From assembly GCA_023402395.1 (NCBI GenBank), contig JAEYGI010000002.1, positions 62,001 to 126,000 of the forward strand: 64,000 bases of DNA, written 5' to 3'. The notes beneath the pieces were generated by a model. It ran no database searches. It saw only the letters and a list, made by a program, of their open reading frames with translations, and was not told the DNA's origin. Numbering within the stretch: the stretch's first letter is position 1; each line of letters opens with the position of its first letter. The stretch comes from Bacillota bacterium (GTDB lineage: Bacteria; Bacillota; UBA4882; UBA8346). Positions 42,108 through 50,671 of the stretch are shown one piece after another. The translations under genes and the position numbers were made by a program.

Positions 42108-44024
42108 TCATAATACATAGCCGGTTGTCCCTTCTTTTGGTTTTAAGAGACGCTGCTCTTCGCTTGGTTGTTCAGCTTCTTTCCATGGGTGATATTCACA
42201 AGCAATTTCATGCAATAATTCCTTGAGGACCCGACCATCTTCGGCCAAATGAGAATCGAGGCACTGCAATCCTTTGGCCAGAAAATCCGGTTTTATTCCG
42301 TGTACTTGAGTCGTATAAATCCGTTCGTGTTTGGTCGCCAGAATCCCCTCATCATTAGTGAGGATCTCCTCGTAAAGCTTTTCTCCGGGCCGCACTCCGG
42401 TAAATTCGATCTTGATGTCCTTCTCCGGTATAAGGCCGGAAAGCCAAATCAACTCTTGAGCCAAGTTGACGATCTTTACAGGTTCCCCCATGTCCAAAAT
42501 GAAAATCTCCCCGCCCCTGCCCAAGGCTCCGGCTTGAATCACCAGTTGAGCCGCTTCAGGGATCGTCATGAAAAACCGGGTCATCTCCGGGTGAGTTATC
42601 GTCACCGGACCGCCCCGGGCAATCTGCGACCGAAAAAGTGGGATGATACTGCCCCGGCTCCCCAGGACATTGCCAAAACGGACCGCCAAGAACTGAGTTT
42701 GACTGCGGATGCTGATATCTTGTAGGATTAACTCGGCCACCCGCTTGGACGCGCCCATTACTGAGGTGGGATTAACCGCTTTATCGGTAGAGATGAGAAC
42801 AAACCGCTTACAACCATATTTATCGGCCAATTCCACCAAATTTCTAGTTCCGAAAATATTATTCTTAATTGCTTCGTCCGGAGCTTCCTCCATCAGCGGT
42901 ACATGCTTATGAGCGGCCGCATGAAAGATCACGGTCGGCTGGTATTTCTCAAATATCCGCTCCAGCTTCTCCCGGTCGCGAATATCGGCGATAACCGGAA
43001 TCCGTTTCACATCCGGCTGGGTTACAGCCAATTCCTGGTTGATTTCATAAATGGAATTTTCGCCCCGACCTAACAATAAAAGTGTTTCCGATTTGAACTT
43101 GGCAACCTGCCGGCTAAGTTCGGCGCCAATGCTTCCCCCCGCCCCGGTAATCAAAACCCGTTCTCCCTGGAGATAGCCGGCAATTTCGGTCAGATCCACC
43201 CTGACCGGCTCCCGGCCCAGCAAATCCTCAATTTCAACATCACGTAATTGTTTCAGCGAGACGGTCCCATTGATGATCTCGGACATCGACGGCACCATCA
43301 GGATATGAACGCCTTCCTGTTGGCAAATACCGATAATTTCCCGAATATCCTGCCGGGAAGCAGATGGAAGCGCGATAATCACTTCCTTGATCTCATATAA
43401 CTTGATAAACCGGGGAATTTCCCGCCTCCCCCCCAAAACGGGCACTCCATGCAACTGATGACCTTGCTTGCAGGGATCATCGTCAACAAAACCAACGGGA
43501 AGATAATTGCCGGAGAGACTTTTATAAATTTCACGAATAATAATCGAACCCGCTTCTCCGGCCCCGATGATTAACAATCGTTTCTTGGTCATATTGCGAG
43601 CGTTTAACCGGGTGATAACCCACTCCCGCCGGAACCGGATGGCAAAACGCAATCCCCCCAGAAGTAGGATATTGATGAACCAGTCGATTATACCGATCGC
43701 CTTGGGGGTCGGAAACGGCAGCCAGTCCCGTTCCTGCGCCACTAAGGCAAAAACCCAGATCAACAGTGTGGAAACCGTCACCGCTTTGATCACCAGGAAA
43801 AACTCCGGCACACTGCTATAACTCCACAAGCTATTGTAAAGCTGAAACCAGACAAACACCCCAATCCGCACCGCGGTGACCACTAAAGCAATGATCAGCC
43901 AATTTCGTAAATAGGACTGGGGAATTCTTCCGTCATATCGAAGAATCAGTGCCCCAAACCAAGCCGTATTCACGGCGATGATATCCATTAACAGTTGGAA
44001 AAAATGGTTGCGTTGGAACTTCAA
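42108..44024 (-). CDS. Membrane UDP-sugar 4,6-dehydratase (CapD/WbpM family)
   Basis: This 638-residue protein has four or five N-terminal membrane helices (about 10-125), a CoA-binding-like Rossmann domain (LLIIGAGEAGSIIIREI near 147) and a C-terminal extended SDR domain with ITGAGGSIGAELSRQV near 296, DIRDREKLERIF and LISTDKAVNPTSVMGASKRVAE, where methionine replaces tyrosine of the usual YxxxK, as in this family. It converts UDP-GlcNAc to a 4-keto-6-deoxy sugar for capsule or glycan synthesis. The gene is complete and stands alone between repeats. Confidence 0.94.
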   Translation of the reverse strand: MKFQRNHFFQLLMDIIAVNTAWFGALILRYDGRIPQSYLRNWLIIALVVTAVRIGVFVWFQLYNSLWSYSSVPEFFLVIKAVTVSTLLIWVFALVAQERDWLPFPTPKAIGIIDWFINILLLGGLRFAIRFRREWVITRLNARNMTKKRLLIIGAGEAGSIIIREIYKSLSGNYLPVGFVDDDPCKQGHQLHGVPVLGGRREIPRFIKLYEIKEVIIALPSASRQDIREIIGICQQEGVHILMVPSMSEIINGTVSLKQLRDVEIEDLLGREPVRVDLTEIAGYLQGERVLITGAGGSIGAELSRQVAKFKSETLLLLGRGENSIYEINQELAVTQPDVKRIPVIADIRDREKLERIFEKYQPTVIFHAAAHKHVPLMEEAPDEAIKNNIFGTRNLVELADKYGCKRFVLISTDKAVNPTSVMGASKRVAELILQDISIRSQTQFLAVRFGNVLGSRGSIIPLFRSQIARGGPVTITHPEMTRFFMTIPEAAQLVIQAGALGRGGEIFILDMGEPVKIVNLAQELIWLSGLIPEKDIKIEFTGVRPGEKLYEEILTNDEGILATKHERIYTTQVHGIKPDFLAKGLQCLDSHLAEDGRVLKELLHEIACEYHPWKEAEQPSEEQRLLKPKEGTTGYVL

Positions 44025-44046
44025 GTGAATTCCTTCTTTTCTGCAA

Positions 44047-44283
44047 AGCGTTGGTAGCCGTTAGCTCTTGGTCATAGCTGAGCTATCTATTGATAACTGT
44101 GCCCCTTGATAAGATGGCATTCAAAATCTTCCTAAATTAAGGTATGCTTTTCTTACCGTTTTAAATTTTCAAAAACAGTTACTTATGAAATCATTTTTAA
44201 CATTTATTATCGAACTTCCGTGCCAAGGCTGATAAGGGCCACGAACCATCACTACAAGCTACGGCCAAGAACCAAAAATCACT
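44047..44283. repeat. Inverted heptad repeat, copy 2 (degenerate)
   Basis: A left arm GCGTTGG TAGCCG TTAGCTC TTGGTCA (about 44047-44075) and a right arm GCTACGG CCAAGAACC (44255-44275) are partly complementary, CTTGG(C/T)C(G/A)TAGCT, around about 170 bases. It lies in the gap between the CapD-like and nucleotidyltransferase genes. Confidence 0.5.
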
Positions 44284-45383
44284 CACTCCAACCCAACCAC
44301 TTTTCCCGGCCAGATCTTGGAATTGGCTTCGATAATCCTGCCGGACTCAACGACGCAATCGTCGCTCAGAATGACGCCAGCGCCAATGACGGAGCCGTCC
44401 TTGAGGTAGCATTCGTTGCCGACCACACATTCAACCAAACGGGCGCCGCGGCCGATTTGGGTATTCTGCCACACAATACTTCCGAAAATGGAAGCTCCGT
44501 CCTCAATGATGCAATTATCGCCAATAACCGTCTCACCGAAGATCTCCACTCCGTCACCGATATGACAGTCCTTGCCGATGACCACTCGGGATCCGATCCT
44601 GGCCGACGGGGCAATAATTGTCCGATCTCCTACATAAACCGCATTCGGATGCCAATTGCCGGGGATGTCGATCTTCACCATCCCTTTCAACACGTCATAG
44701 TGTGCCAGGCGGTATTGATTTAACGAACCAATATCGCACCAATAACCCTTGGTCTGAACCCCATAAAATGCTTCACCCCTTCGGACCAATTCCGGGAAGA
44801 GTTGTTTTCCGAAGTCATATACCGTATTGGCGGGGATTAACTTAAAAATTTCCGGTTCAAATACGTAGATCCCGGTATTGGCCATCCGACTCAACGCTTC
44901 CTCCGGCTTCGGTTTCTCCTGAAAAGCTTTAATCCGGCCATCATCTCCGGTGATGACAACTCCGAACTGACGGGGATCGGATACTTCCTTTAAGGCAATG
45001 GTCGCCAAGGCTCCGTATTCTTTGTGTTTTTCCACCAGACTCAGCAAGTTGATATCGGTCAGCGCGTCGCCAGAGACGATCACGAAGGTTTCATCCAAAA
45101 ACGTTTCCAGTTTCTTGACCCCTCCGGCCGTGCCCATCAATTCACTCTCTACTGAATAATGAAGATCGATTCCAAAACGCTTCCCATTTCCAAAATAATC
45201 CTGAATTTTATCCGGAAGATACCAGAGGTTCGCCGCCACTTGATTGATATTACTCTTCACCAATAACTTGATGATATGCTCCATGGCCGGCCGATTCACC
45301 ACCGGGACCATCGGTTTCGGGATATTGCAAGTCAACGGTTCCAAGCGCGACCCGACTCCAGCCGCTAAAATCATTGCTTTCAT
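44283..45383 (-). CDS. Sugar nucleotidyltransferase with left-handed beta-helix
   Basis: This 366-residue protein has an N-terminal nucleotidyltransferase domain (MKAMILAAGVGSRLEPLTCNIPKPMVPVVNRP, VSGDALTDINLLSL) and a C-terminal hexapeptide left-handed beta-helix (IGSRVVIGKDCHIGDGVEIFGETVIGDNCII). It resembles eukaryote-like GDP-mannose pyrophosphorylases and glucose-1-phosphate uridylyl/thymidylyltransferase relatives, so the sugar and nucleotide are not certain. ManC at 39988 already offers GDP-mannose synthesis, so this may make another activated sugar. Confidence 0.87.
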   Translation of the reverse strand: MKAMILAAGVGSRLEPLTCNIPKPMVPVVNRPAMEHIIKLLVKSNINQVAANLWYLPDKIQDYFGNGKRFGIDLHYSVESELMGTAGGVKKLETFLDETFVIVSGDALTDINLLSLVEKHKEYGALATIALKEVSDPRQFGVVITGDDGRIKAFQEKPKPEEALSRMANTGIYVFEPEIFKLIPANTVYDFGKQLFPELVRRGEAFYGVQTKGYWCDIGSLNQYRLAHYDVLKGMVKIDIPGNWHPNAVYVGDRTIIAPSARIGSRVVIGKDCHIGDGVEIFGETVIGDNCIIEDGASIFGSIVWQNTQIGRGARLVECVVGNECYLKDGSVIGAGVILSDDCVVESGRIIEANSKIWPGKVVGLE

Positions 45384-45399
45384 GGAATTGAACCTCCTA

Positions 45400-45545
45400 A
45401 TGTTGATTTCTTGGTTGCTGGTTTCTAGTTACTGGTTGCTGGTTTTCAATTGCAGAATAAATTAAAACTCTTGAACAAAACTTATAACTGACACCCGGGA
45501 ACCGAGAACTAAAACCAGGAACTAGAAACGCTCTAACCAAACCAT
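45400..45545. repeat. Inverted heptad repeat, copy 3
   Basis: Left arm units TCTTGGT TGCTGGT TTCTAGT TACTGGT TGCTGGT (45409-45443) are in exact 7-base register. The right arm (about 45495-45543) holds AACCGAG AACTAAA and similar units. GTTTCTAGTTACTGGTT (45421-45437) pairs with 45513-45529 at 16 of 17 positions, so a long hairpin could form. It follows the nucleotidyltransferase start. Confidence 0.8.
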
Positions 45546-45646
45546 AATATCATTCGCGACATCCTTGGTTTATCCTTCTCGTCATTCAAAATAATGGCAT
45601 ATCCAAGGGCTGCTCCAGTTTCTAGTTCTTTCATGCGAAAAGGTGA

Positions 45647-45675
45647 TTGACAAGCGTGTCAGTTCCGGGTATAAT
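45647..45675 (+). promoter_or_regulatory. Consensus promoter for tRNA-Leu
   Basis: A perfect TTGACA (45647-45652) and a perfect TATAAT (45670-45675) are separated by 17 bases and lie sixteen bases upstream of the tRNA. Confidence 0.93.
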
Positions 45676-45691
45676 ATATTTTGTCGAATTT

Positions 45692-45774
45692 GCCCAGGTG
45701 GCGGAACTGGCAGACGCGTACGTTTGAGGGGCGTATGGGCAACCGTACCGGTTCAAGTCCGGTCCTGGGCACCA
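45692..45774 (+). tRNA. tRNA-Leu (GAG)
   Basis: The 83-base gene folds as a tRNA with acceptor GCCCAGG/CCTGGGC, anticodon stem TACGT/GCGTA with loop TTGAGGG giving anticodon GAG, a long variable arm as in leucine tRNAs, a T-loop GGTTCAAGTCC and an encoded CCA end. It reads CUC and CUU codons. Confidence 0.97.
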
Positions 45775-45788
45775 ATCTTTGAAAGAGA

Positions 45789-45823
45789 AACCTTTGCATC
45801 CGGGATGCAAAGGTTTTTTGTTT
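45789..45823 (+). terminator. Rho-independent terminator of tRNA-Leu
   Basis: The stem AACCTTTGCATCC/GGATGCAAAGGTT (45789-45815) is followed by TTTTTTGTTT. Confidence 0.95.
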
Positions 45824-45892
45824 GTCTTATCATGAATTAAAAACCCTACAAACCAGGAATCAAGAACTAACAACCAAGAACCAGAAACTAAC

Positions 45893-46303
45893 CTACCCAC
45901 TCCGTTTTACCTGCCTTCGATGAAAAAACCTAACGATTAAGCCAACCACTAAGGCCCCGGACAAATCGAGCAGCACATCCTCGGGTTTCCCCATCCGGAA
46001 GGCTGATGTGGCTTGAGTGGATTCATCCAGCGCCGCCACCGCGCTCGTAGCTAAGATCCCGATAAACTGCGGAAGCCGGAATCGCCATAGACGAAAATAA
46101 AACCAAAAAAGCAGGCCTAATATGCCATAGCCCCAAAAATGCAGGGACTTTCGAATCCAAAAGACCAACGTGGAAATTACCGGCTCCGGCCAATGCAGGT
46201 GGGAAATCAGCCATTGCTCCCAAAAACCGCCCCCCCAATGGGGATCCTCAGAAGTATATATCAAGAAAACGACAATCAGCCCTAATATGCAGGTCATCAA
46301 CAC
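45893..46303 (-). CDS. VanZ-like membrane protein
   Basis: This 136-residue protein has about four helices and the VanZ-family features WIRKSLHFWGYGILGLLFW and AALDESTQATSAFRMGKPEDVLLDLSGALVG, with conserved histidine and aspartate. The family is named for a low-level teicoplanin resistance gene, but most members have unknown roles. The GTG start at 46303 has no good ribosome site, and the frame continues upstream with basic residues but no standard start, so the true start may differ. It stands between two heptad repeats. Confidence 0.82.
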   Translation of the reverse strand: MLMTCILGLIVVFLIYTSEDPHWGGGFWEQWLISHLHWPEPVISTLVFWIRKSLHFWGYGILGLLFWFYFRLWRFRLPQFIGILATSAVAALDESTQATSAFRMGKPEDVLLDLSGALVVGLIVRFFHRRQVKRSG

Positions 46304-46384
46304 GATCAGTCTTTTTCGAAGCCGTTCCTCAAAAATTTGAAATCCCTCATCTCATCTGACTGATTCCGACGATGATTCCTATTG

Positions 46385-46494
46385 GATGGTAGTTCGTGGT
46401 TGGTAGTTGATAAAGGACGTCAACCAAAGTCAACACCCTTCACACCAAGAACTAAGAACCAGGAACTAGGAACTAGGAACCAAAATCTAAAGCC
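46385..46494. repeat. Inverted heptad repeat, copy 5
   Basis: The right arm is an exact 7-base series CAAGAAC TAAGAAC CAGGAAC TAGGAAC TAGGAAC CAAAATC (46454-46490). The left arm TAGTTCGTGGTTGGTAGTT (46389-46408) is complementary to it with a few mismatches. The element ends at the stop codon of the Wzi-like gene. Confidence 0.82.
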
Positions 46495-48052
46495 GCTTAC
46501 TCAATCCTATGCTCAGCAGATAATTTCGATCCGATTCATCCTCCTGATAATTCAGATGATCAATATCGGCCAGTCCCGCCGTGGCGTCGAGGGTCCAGCT
46601 ATCCTTCAGGTTTACGCGATAGGATACCCAAACTGAACTAATGGTTTGAGGGTAAGTTTCCAATCGCTCCATTGACACATACTCCCCGTGCAATCCCAAC
46701 TGGGTTCCATTGGACAGATAATGATTCAACCGTGCATAATAACGCCGGGCATTGTGACCCATGGCGTCTCCGATAATATTTTCCTCATGAGTGTACCCTT
46801 CTACATATAAGTAATGTACATACGAAAATCGGATGGTCCTAGCCGTTTCCAATTGGAGATCCCAAGCTCCATCCGCTGTCAGCCGAGGTAAATAGAGACC
46901 GGCGAGGTATGCGGTGCGGATTGGATGGGGCAAGGGCTTTCTTTTTTGATCTTCCCCATAAAGTTCTCCATAGATCTGTAATCCGTTCAATCGCGGTATA
47001 CGCCAGCGAAAATCAAACCCGGCGACGGTGTTCCACTTTTCTTCCGCTGCGCTTTCGGCGTTCTCCTGGGTTATAAAGTCCCACAAATCATCCCAACTAA
47101 GCTCGTGCCCCTCTCCTCCCATGATGGAATTCAACCCAGCCCCGAATGTAAAGTTGGAGCCAGGCGTGAAGTTGGTACGTAGCCCAATAAACGCCGGATT
47201 TTGTACATCATTTCGGTCTTCCATCTTAGAGTAGAAAAAATTAACGTCGGTCGGCCCAAGATATTTGAACCAACCGGGAAGAAGCATGGGTTCCAAATTC
47301 GATAATTTCAGCGCAGTTAGCGGTTCCATGTTATTGGTTAGGGCCAAGCTACCCCGTTCTCCCTGTCCCCACCACATCGGTTCCTTACCCAGTTGAATCT
47401 GGAGGTTTTTAAAATGGGTTTTAAAATACACCGAATCGAGATCCGCTTCCAGATCTTCCGCCTTGTCATGACTAAAACGCGGAGTAGCGCTAAATACAGC
47501 CATATTTCCCAGATTGCCTTCCATCCGCAGAGTCAAGACACTATTCAAATCCTCGGCGAATCGGTGGCCGTTGTTATTGATGTTCAGCGGTTGATAAAAG
47601 GAATTGGTTCCTTTTTTGCCAAATGCACTTTCGGATTGATTCCCCTTTTGCGTTAGAGTGGGGCCGTCATAATAAGTATTGGTCCAGTTTAGTTCTTCGA
47701 TACGAAATTGATCGACGCCATCCGCCCCATCTAGCAGTGCCAATTCCGTGCGGAACTCCTCCGCCAACTCGTTCAACATTTGGCGGGCGTATGCTGGCGG
47801 TTCAGAGGTTTCGGCTTTCGCTTGCATCGTCTTTAGCCAACGTGCCGCCTGCATCCGGGTATAGGGTTTGGCGCCAGTTTGCATGGCTTCCAGATAGCCT
47901 AGGCCGTCCAGTTTATCAAGATAAATATAGATGTAACTATCTAGGGGAATATTAGAAGATATTCTTTCAGCCGCCATAGCTATAGTCGAAGACATTACTA
48001 CTAGCAAAATACTGTAAAAAACAGTTACCAACTGATTCGATTTAATTTTCAT
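46487..48052 (-). CDS. wzi: Capsule assembly Wzi-like outer-membrane protein
   Basis: The protein of about 521 residues has a signal peptide (YSILLVVMSSTIAMAA), a short helical region with YLEAMQTGAKPYTRMQAARWL, and a long beta-rich region with repeated barrel strands (NMAVFSATPRFSHD, LQIQLGKEPMWWGQGERGSL, LQIYGELYGEDQ, GTQLGLHGEYVSME). This is the layout of the Wzi family, which holds capsule at the outer surface of diderm bacteria. Assignment is by layout and family segments such as MWWGQGERGSL. The ATG at 48052 follows AAGGTGG and is preferred over the longer frame. Confidence 0.82.
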   Translation of the reverse strand: MKIKSNQLVTVFYSILLVVMSSTIAMAAERISSNIPLDSYIYIYLDKLDGLGYLEAMQTGAKPYTRMQAARWLKTMQAKAETSEPPAYARQMLNELAEEFRTELALLDGADGVDQFRIEELNWTNTYYDGPTLTQKGNQSESAFGKKGTNSFYQPLNINNNGHRFAEDLNSVLTLRMEGNLGNMAVFSATPRFSHDKAEDLEADLDSVYFKTHFKNLQIQLGKEPMWWGQGERGSLALTNNMEPLTALKLSNLEPMLLPGWFKYLGPTDVNFFYSKMEDRNDVQNPAFIGLRTNFTPGSNFTFGAGLNSIMGGEGHELSWDDLWDFITQENAESAAEEKWNTVAGFDFRWRIPRLNGLQIYGELYGEDQKRKPLPHPIRTAYLAGLYLPRLTADGAWDLQLETARTIRFSYVHYLYVEGYTHEENIIGDAMGHNARRYYARLNHYLSNGTQLGLHGEYVSMERLETYPQTISSVWVSYRVNLKDSWTLDATAGLADIDHLNYQEDESDRNYLLSIGLSKRL

Positions 48053-48282
48053 GTTAAAACCACCTTTATAACTCAATTACTACTGGTTTGTATGCGATAG
48101 GTTGGAGTGCACAAAAGTAGCTTAAAATCCTCCAACGAAAATTTTTCACTTTATTTTGATTTTCTTCAATTTACTAATATACTATATGACTGCATCAGCT
48201 ATATTAGCGCCACCTGCGGCAATATAGACTGGTTCCTATAAGTATTTACTTAAAAATTATTTATTGAATTCCATATTCCATT

Positions 48283-49890
48283 TTAATTCAATGCAACCCA
48301 TCCAGTATTAGTTAGATTAATGGATTTATACCATTTATTATTGACAGTGTCTAGTAATTCCTCCCCAATCCACAAAGGAGCTATAACGCCAACCGGAGAT
48401 CCGGTGATAGATCGATAACTTTTTTGTGTTGAAATAACCCAATCGTTGACTGTAGGCCCAACTGACTTATACCATTGTTTTAAACTAGTCACATATAAAT
48501 CTTGACCGATAAAATCAGGTATTGTAGTACCTATGGGGCTACCTGATTGTGACTTATAATATAATGTTTGATTGAAATAGTGACCTTCTCCGTCGGATGC
48601 GTGAAAAGTTATCATATTCGCAAGATAAACTCTTGTTATCTTAAATGTATTCTGGACAAGAGGAGTGTATCTGACACCTAAAGACTGTTGAGAATAGTCC
48701 TTTATAATATTAATTTTGTTTACATTTGTAACGTTTGACCATAATCCAGCGACAGGGTAAATTCTAAGGTTGTAGATATTATGACCAGAAGCTGCATAGC
48801 CATTAGAGTTAGGGTTTTCAATGTCAAAAATGTCACCTTGTAAGTTTTGAACAAGAATAAATGAATCAGTTATAGAAAAATCTGTTCCCCATATAGAAAA
48901 TGTTGGGATACCAACCCCGTAAGCTTCACAATGGATGTTTCTCATAGTAACATCTGCAGTCCTGATATAAAACGGATTAGATTTATGCTCAAAAGGTGCA
49001 GTTACCCAATTTTCAACATCAACGTCGAAGCCGCGCCCTCTTATGTATAATTCCGATTGTAGTTTCTTGCAATAATTGGTAATATTTTTAATTACAAAAC
49101 CATTAAATGATATTTCCTTTCCGATAGAAGTAGCCCGTATCCTAATCGACGTTCCCTTTTCAGTATTATCATCCCCTGTAAATAACAGGCCATCGAAATA
49201 TGACGTTTCTTGCAATGCAACTAGATCAATTGCGGATACCTCATGTTTTGAGTTTGCATCGATATGGAAACCTATGTTTCTAATATTGATGTATCGATCG
49301 ATCAACCTCCAATAGGCTGCAAAATTTGCTGGAGGTATATTTCTATCAGTTTCTCCTTTAGCATACCAGCTGTCATCCCATCCTTGAACGATGTTATAAT
49401 TTGAATAAGCTTGACCAGATACAGGATTTTTACCCGCTATAATATAGGCTTTTGGTCTGTTAGACAAGACGCCATAGATAGTTAAACCTTGATTACCCCT
49501 TACCTCTAAATGCTTTGTGACTAAATATTTACCAGGAGGAAAATAAATTGCCCCTCCCTGATCAATAGCTGCTTGAATCGCTTTCGTATCATCATGGGCC
49601 AATTTAGTGAATGTGGCGTCCTCATATCGTAAACCATCCGCTTTATTATAAAAATTTGCATTGCCTATTGCGCCAAAATCTTTTACAGTTACATAATCTC
49701 CAAATTTTTTCCTGGCTTTTTCCGCCCAATATGCCCCTTCGCCGGAATTACCATAATTATGCTTCTCCATCTCATTTTCGTTCCCAATCGCATTGCCAGG
49801 CGTTGAACAAAAAATTAAAGACCAAATAATGCAAAAGATAAAATTTTTATTACATCTGGAATGAATAAGGTATCTCGCTTGGATTTTCAT
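48283..49890 (-). CDS. Secreted right-handed beta-helix protein with twin C-terminal repeats
   Basis: The protein of about 535 residues starts MKIQARYLIHSRCNKN, has a signal peptide ending near STPGNAIG, then the pectate-lyase-superfamily start VTVKDFGAIGNANF...DDTKAIQAAIDQGGAIYFPPGKYLV, typical of tailspike-like and polysaccharide-cleaving beta-helix proteins. The C-terminus has two similar segments, GSPIGTTIPDFIGQDLYVTS-KQWYKSVG and GSPVGVIAPLWIGEELLDTV-NKWYKSIN, perhaps a binding or trimerising module. A lyase or hydrolase acting on the local capsule is a reasonable guess, but catalytic residues cannot be named. It is AT-rich and stands in the capsule region. Confidence 0.72.
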   Translation of the reverse strand: MKIQARYLIHSRCNKNFIFCIIWSLIFCSTPGNAIGNENEMEKHNYGNSGEGAYWAEKARKKFGDYVTVKDFGAIGNANFYNKADGLRYEDATFTKLAHDDTKAIQAAIDQGGAIYFPPGKYLVTKHLEVRGNQGLTIYGVLSNRPKAYIIAGKNPVSGQAYSNYNIVQGWDDSWYAKGETDRNIPPANFAAYWRLIDRYINIRNIGFHIDANSKHEVSAIDLVALQETSYFDGLLFTGDDNTEKGTSIRIRATSIGKEISFNGFVIKNITNYCKKLQSELYIRGRGFDVDVENWVTAPFEHKSNPFYIRTADVTMRNIHCEAYGVGIPTFSIWGTDFSITDSFILVQNLQGDIFDIENPNSNGYAASGHNIYNLRIYPVAGLWSNVTNVNKINIIKDYSQQSLGVRYTPLVQNTFKITRVYLANMITFHASDGEGHYFNQTLYYKSQSGSPIGTTIPDFIGQDLYVTSLKQWYKSVGPTVNDWVISTQKSYRSITGSPVGVIAPLWIGEELLDTVNNKWYKSINLTNTGWVALN

Positions 49891-50425
49891 AGTTTCGAAT
49901 CCCAATCCTTTCCGCCTGGTCCAACCCATGGTAAACTTTCGCTTCTGCAAATTTATACTCATTATTAATCGCAGTTTGTACGTTTTATTGAATACATGCT
50001 TTTGATTGAGCAGACGGTCGAAAGAATACCCTCGGATTTTTAAAACGTCTTCTGTCCGGAATATGTTTGCCCCGATGGATAAAATTATCATGCCGGATGG
50101 CGAATTTTTGAATGAAATTTTTTAGTTTGGGATTCATAGTTGGTCCCATGGACTCGTTGAATTTGAAAAGTCCTTGTCTGGAATGGAGAATGTTTAGGAT
50201 CAGTTTTGTCAACGCAAACGTCTCATCTTTTGAATGAAATCAAAATCTTCCAACTATGTACGTCTCTTTCAAAGCCAATTCGGTATCTAGTATCTAGCAT
50301 AACCCACTCCAGCATCTAACGCGTCATGACCCAGATAACTCCATTTTACTTCATGCTCACTGCTTTTACAGTAAAATCATACATCGAGATCAGTTGTTGA
50401 ACAATGTATTTTAGTAAAAATTTTT
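49891..50425. other. Gene-free interval between the beta-helix gene and the transposase remnant
   Basis: About 535 bases without a supported gene. A 75-codon minus-strand frame (49985-50212) has no family resemblance or good ribosome site. The stretch may include the beta-helix gene promoter and decayed insertion sequence. Confidence 0.4.
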
Positions 50426-50655
50426 TCATGGTGATGAACCCAGATAAAGTGGAATCAAGATTACACTTTCCTGGTCAAGTTCTTCAGCGAGTTGTTCAGG
50501 TACCCATCGAATACAACGATGATTCTGCCAACGCCTAAACCGGGTGTAAACGCTTTTCCATGATCCATAATAAGAGTACATCTTACCAAGGCGTAGTTTG
50601 CAGTTCTTCCCAAAGCGGCATCAATAATAATATTCTGCTTATGCCAATCGTACTT
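50426..50655 (-). pseudogene. Remnant of an IS5-family-like transposase N-terminus
   Basis: Conceptual translation gives GKMYSYYGSWKSVYTRFRRW, close to the DUF4096/IS5 motif (G)PWQTVYNRFRRW, then VPEQLAEELDQESVIL like the following (E)ALAxxxDxExVMID segment. Upstream IIDAALGRTANYAL is in another frame, so at least one frameshift is present. No terminal repeats or catalytic half are found. Confidence 0.6.
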
Positions 50656-50671
50656 TGTACATCTTCTTACC

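Larger units (their letters stand above)
45616..45893. repeat. Inverted heptad repeat, copy 4, enclosing tRNA-Leu
   Basis: Left arm AGTTTCTAGTTCTT (45617-45630) pairs with AAGAACCAGAAACT (45876-45889) at 13 of 14 positions; the right arm continues as CAAGAAC TAACAAC CAAGAAC units from 45850. The tRNA-Leu gene with its promoter and terminator sits inside. Confidence 0.7.

Noticed and set aside
49985..50212. 75-codon minus-strand frame before the beta-helix gene
   Set aside because: No ribosome site and no recognised motif; probably decayed sequence.
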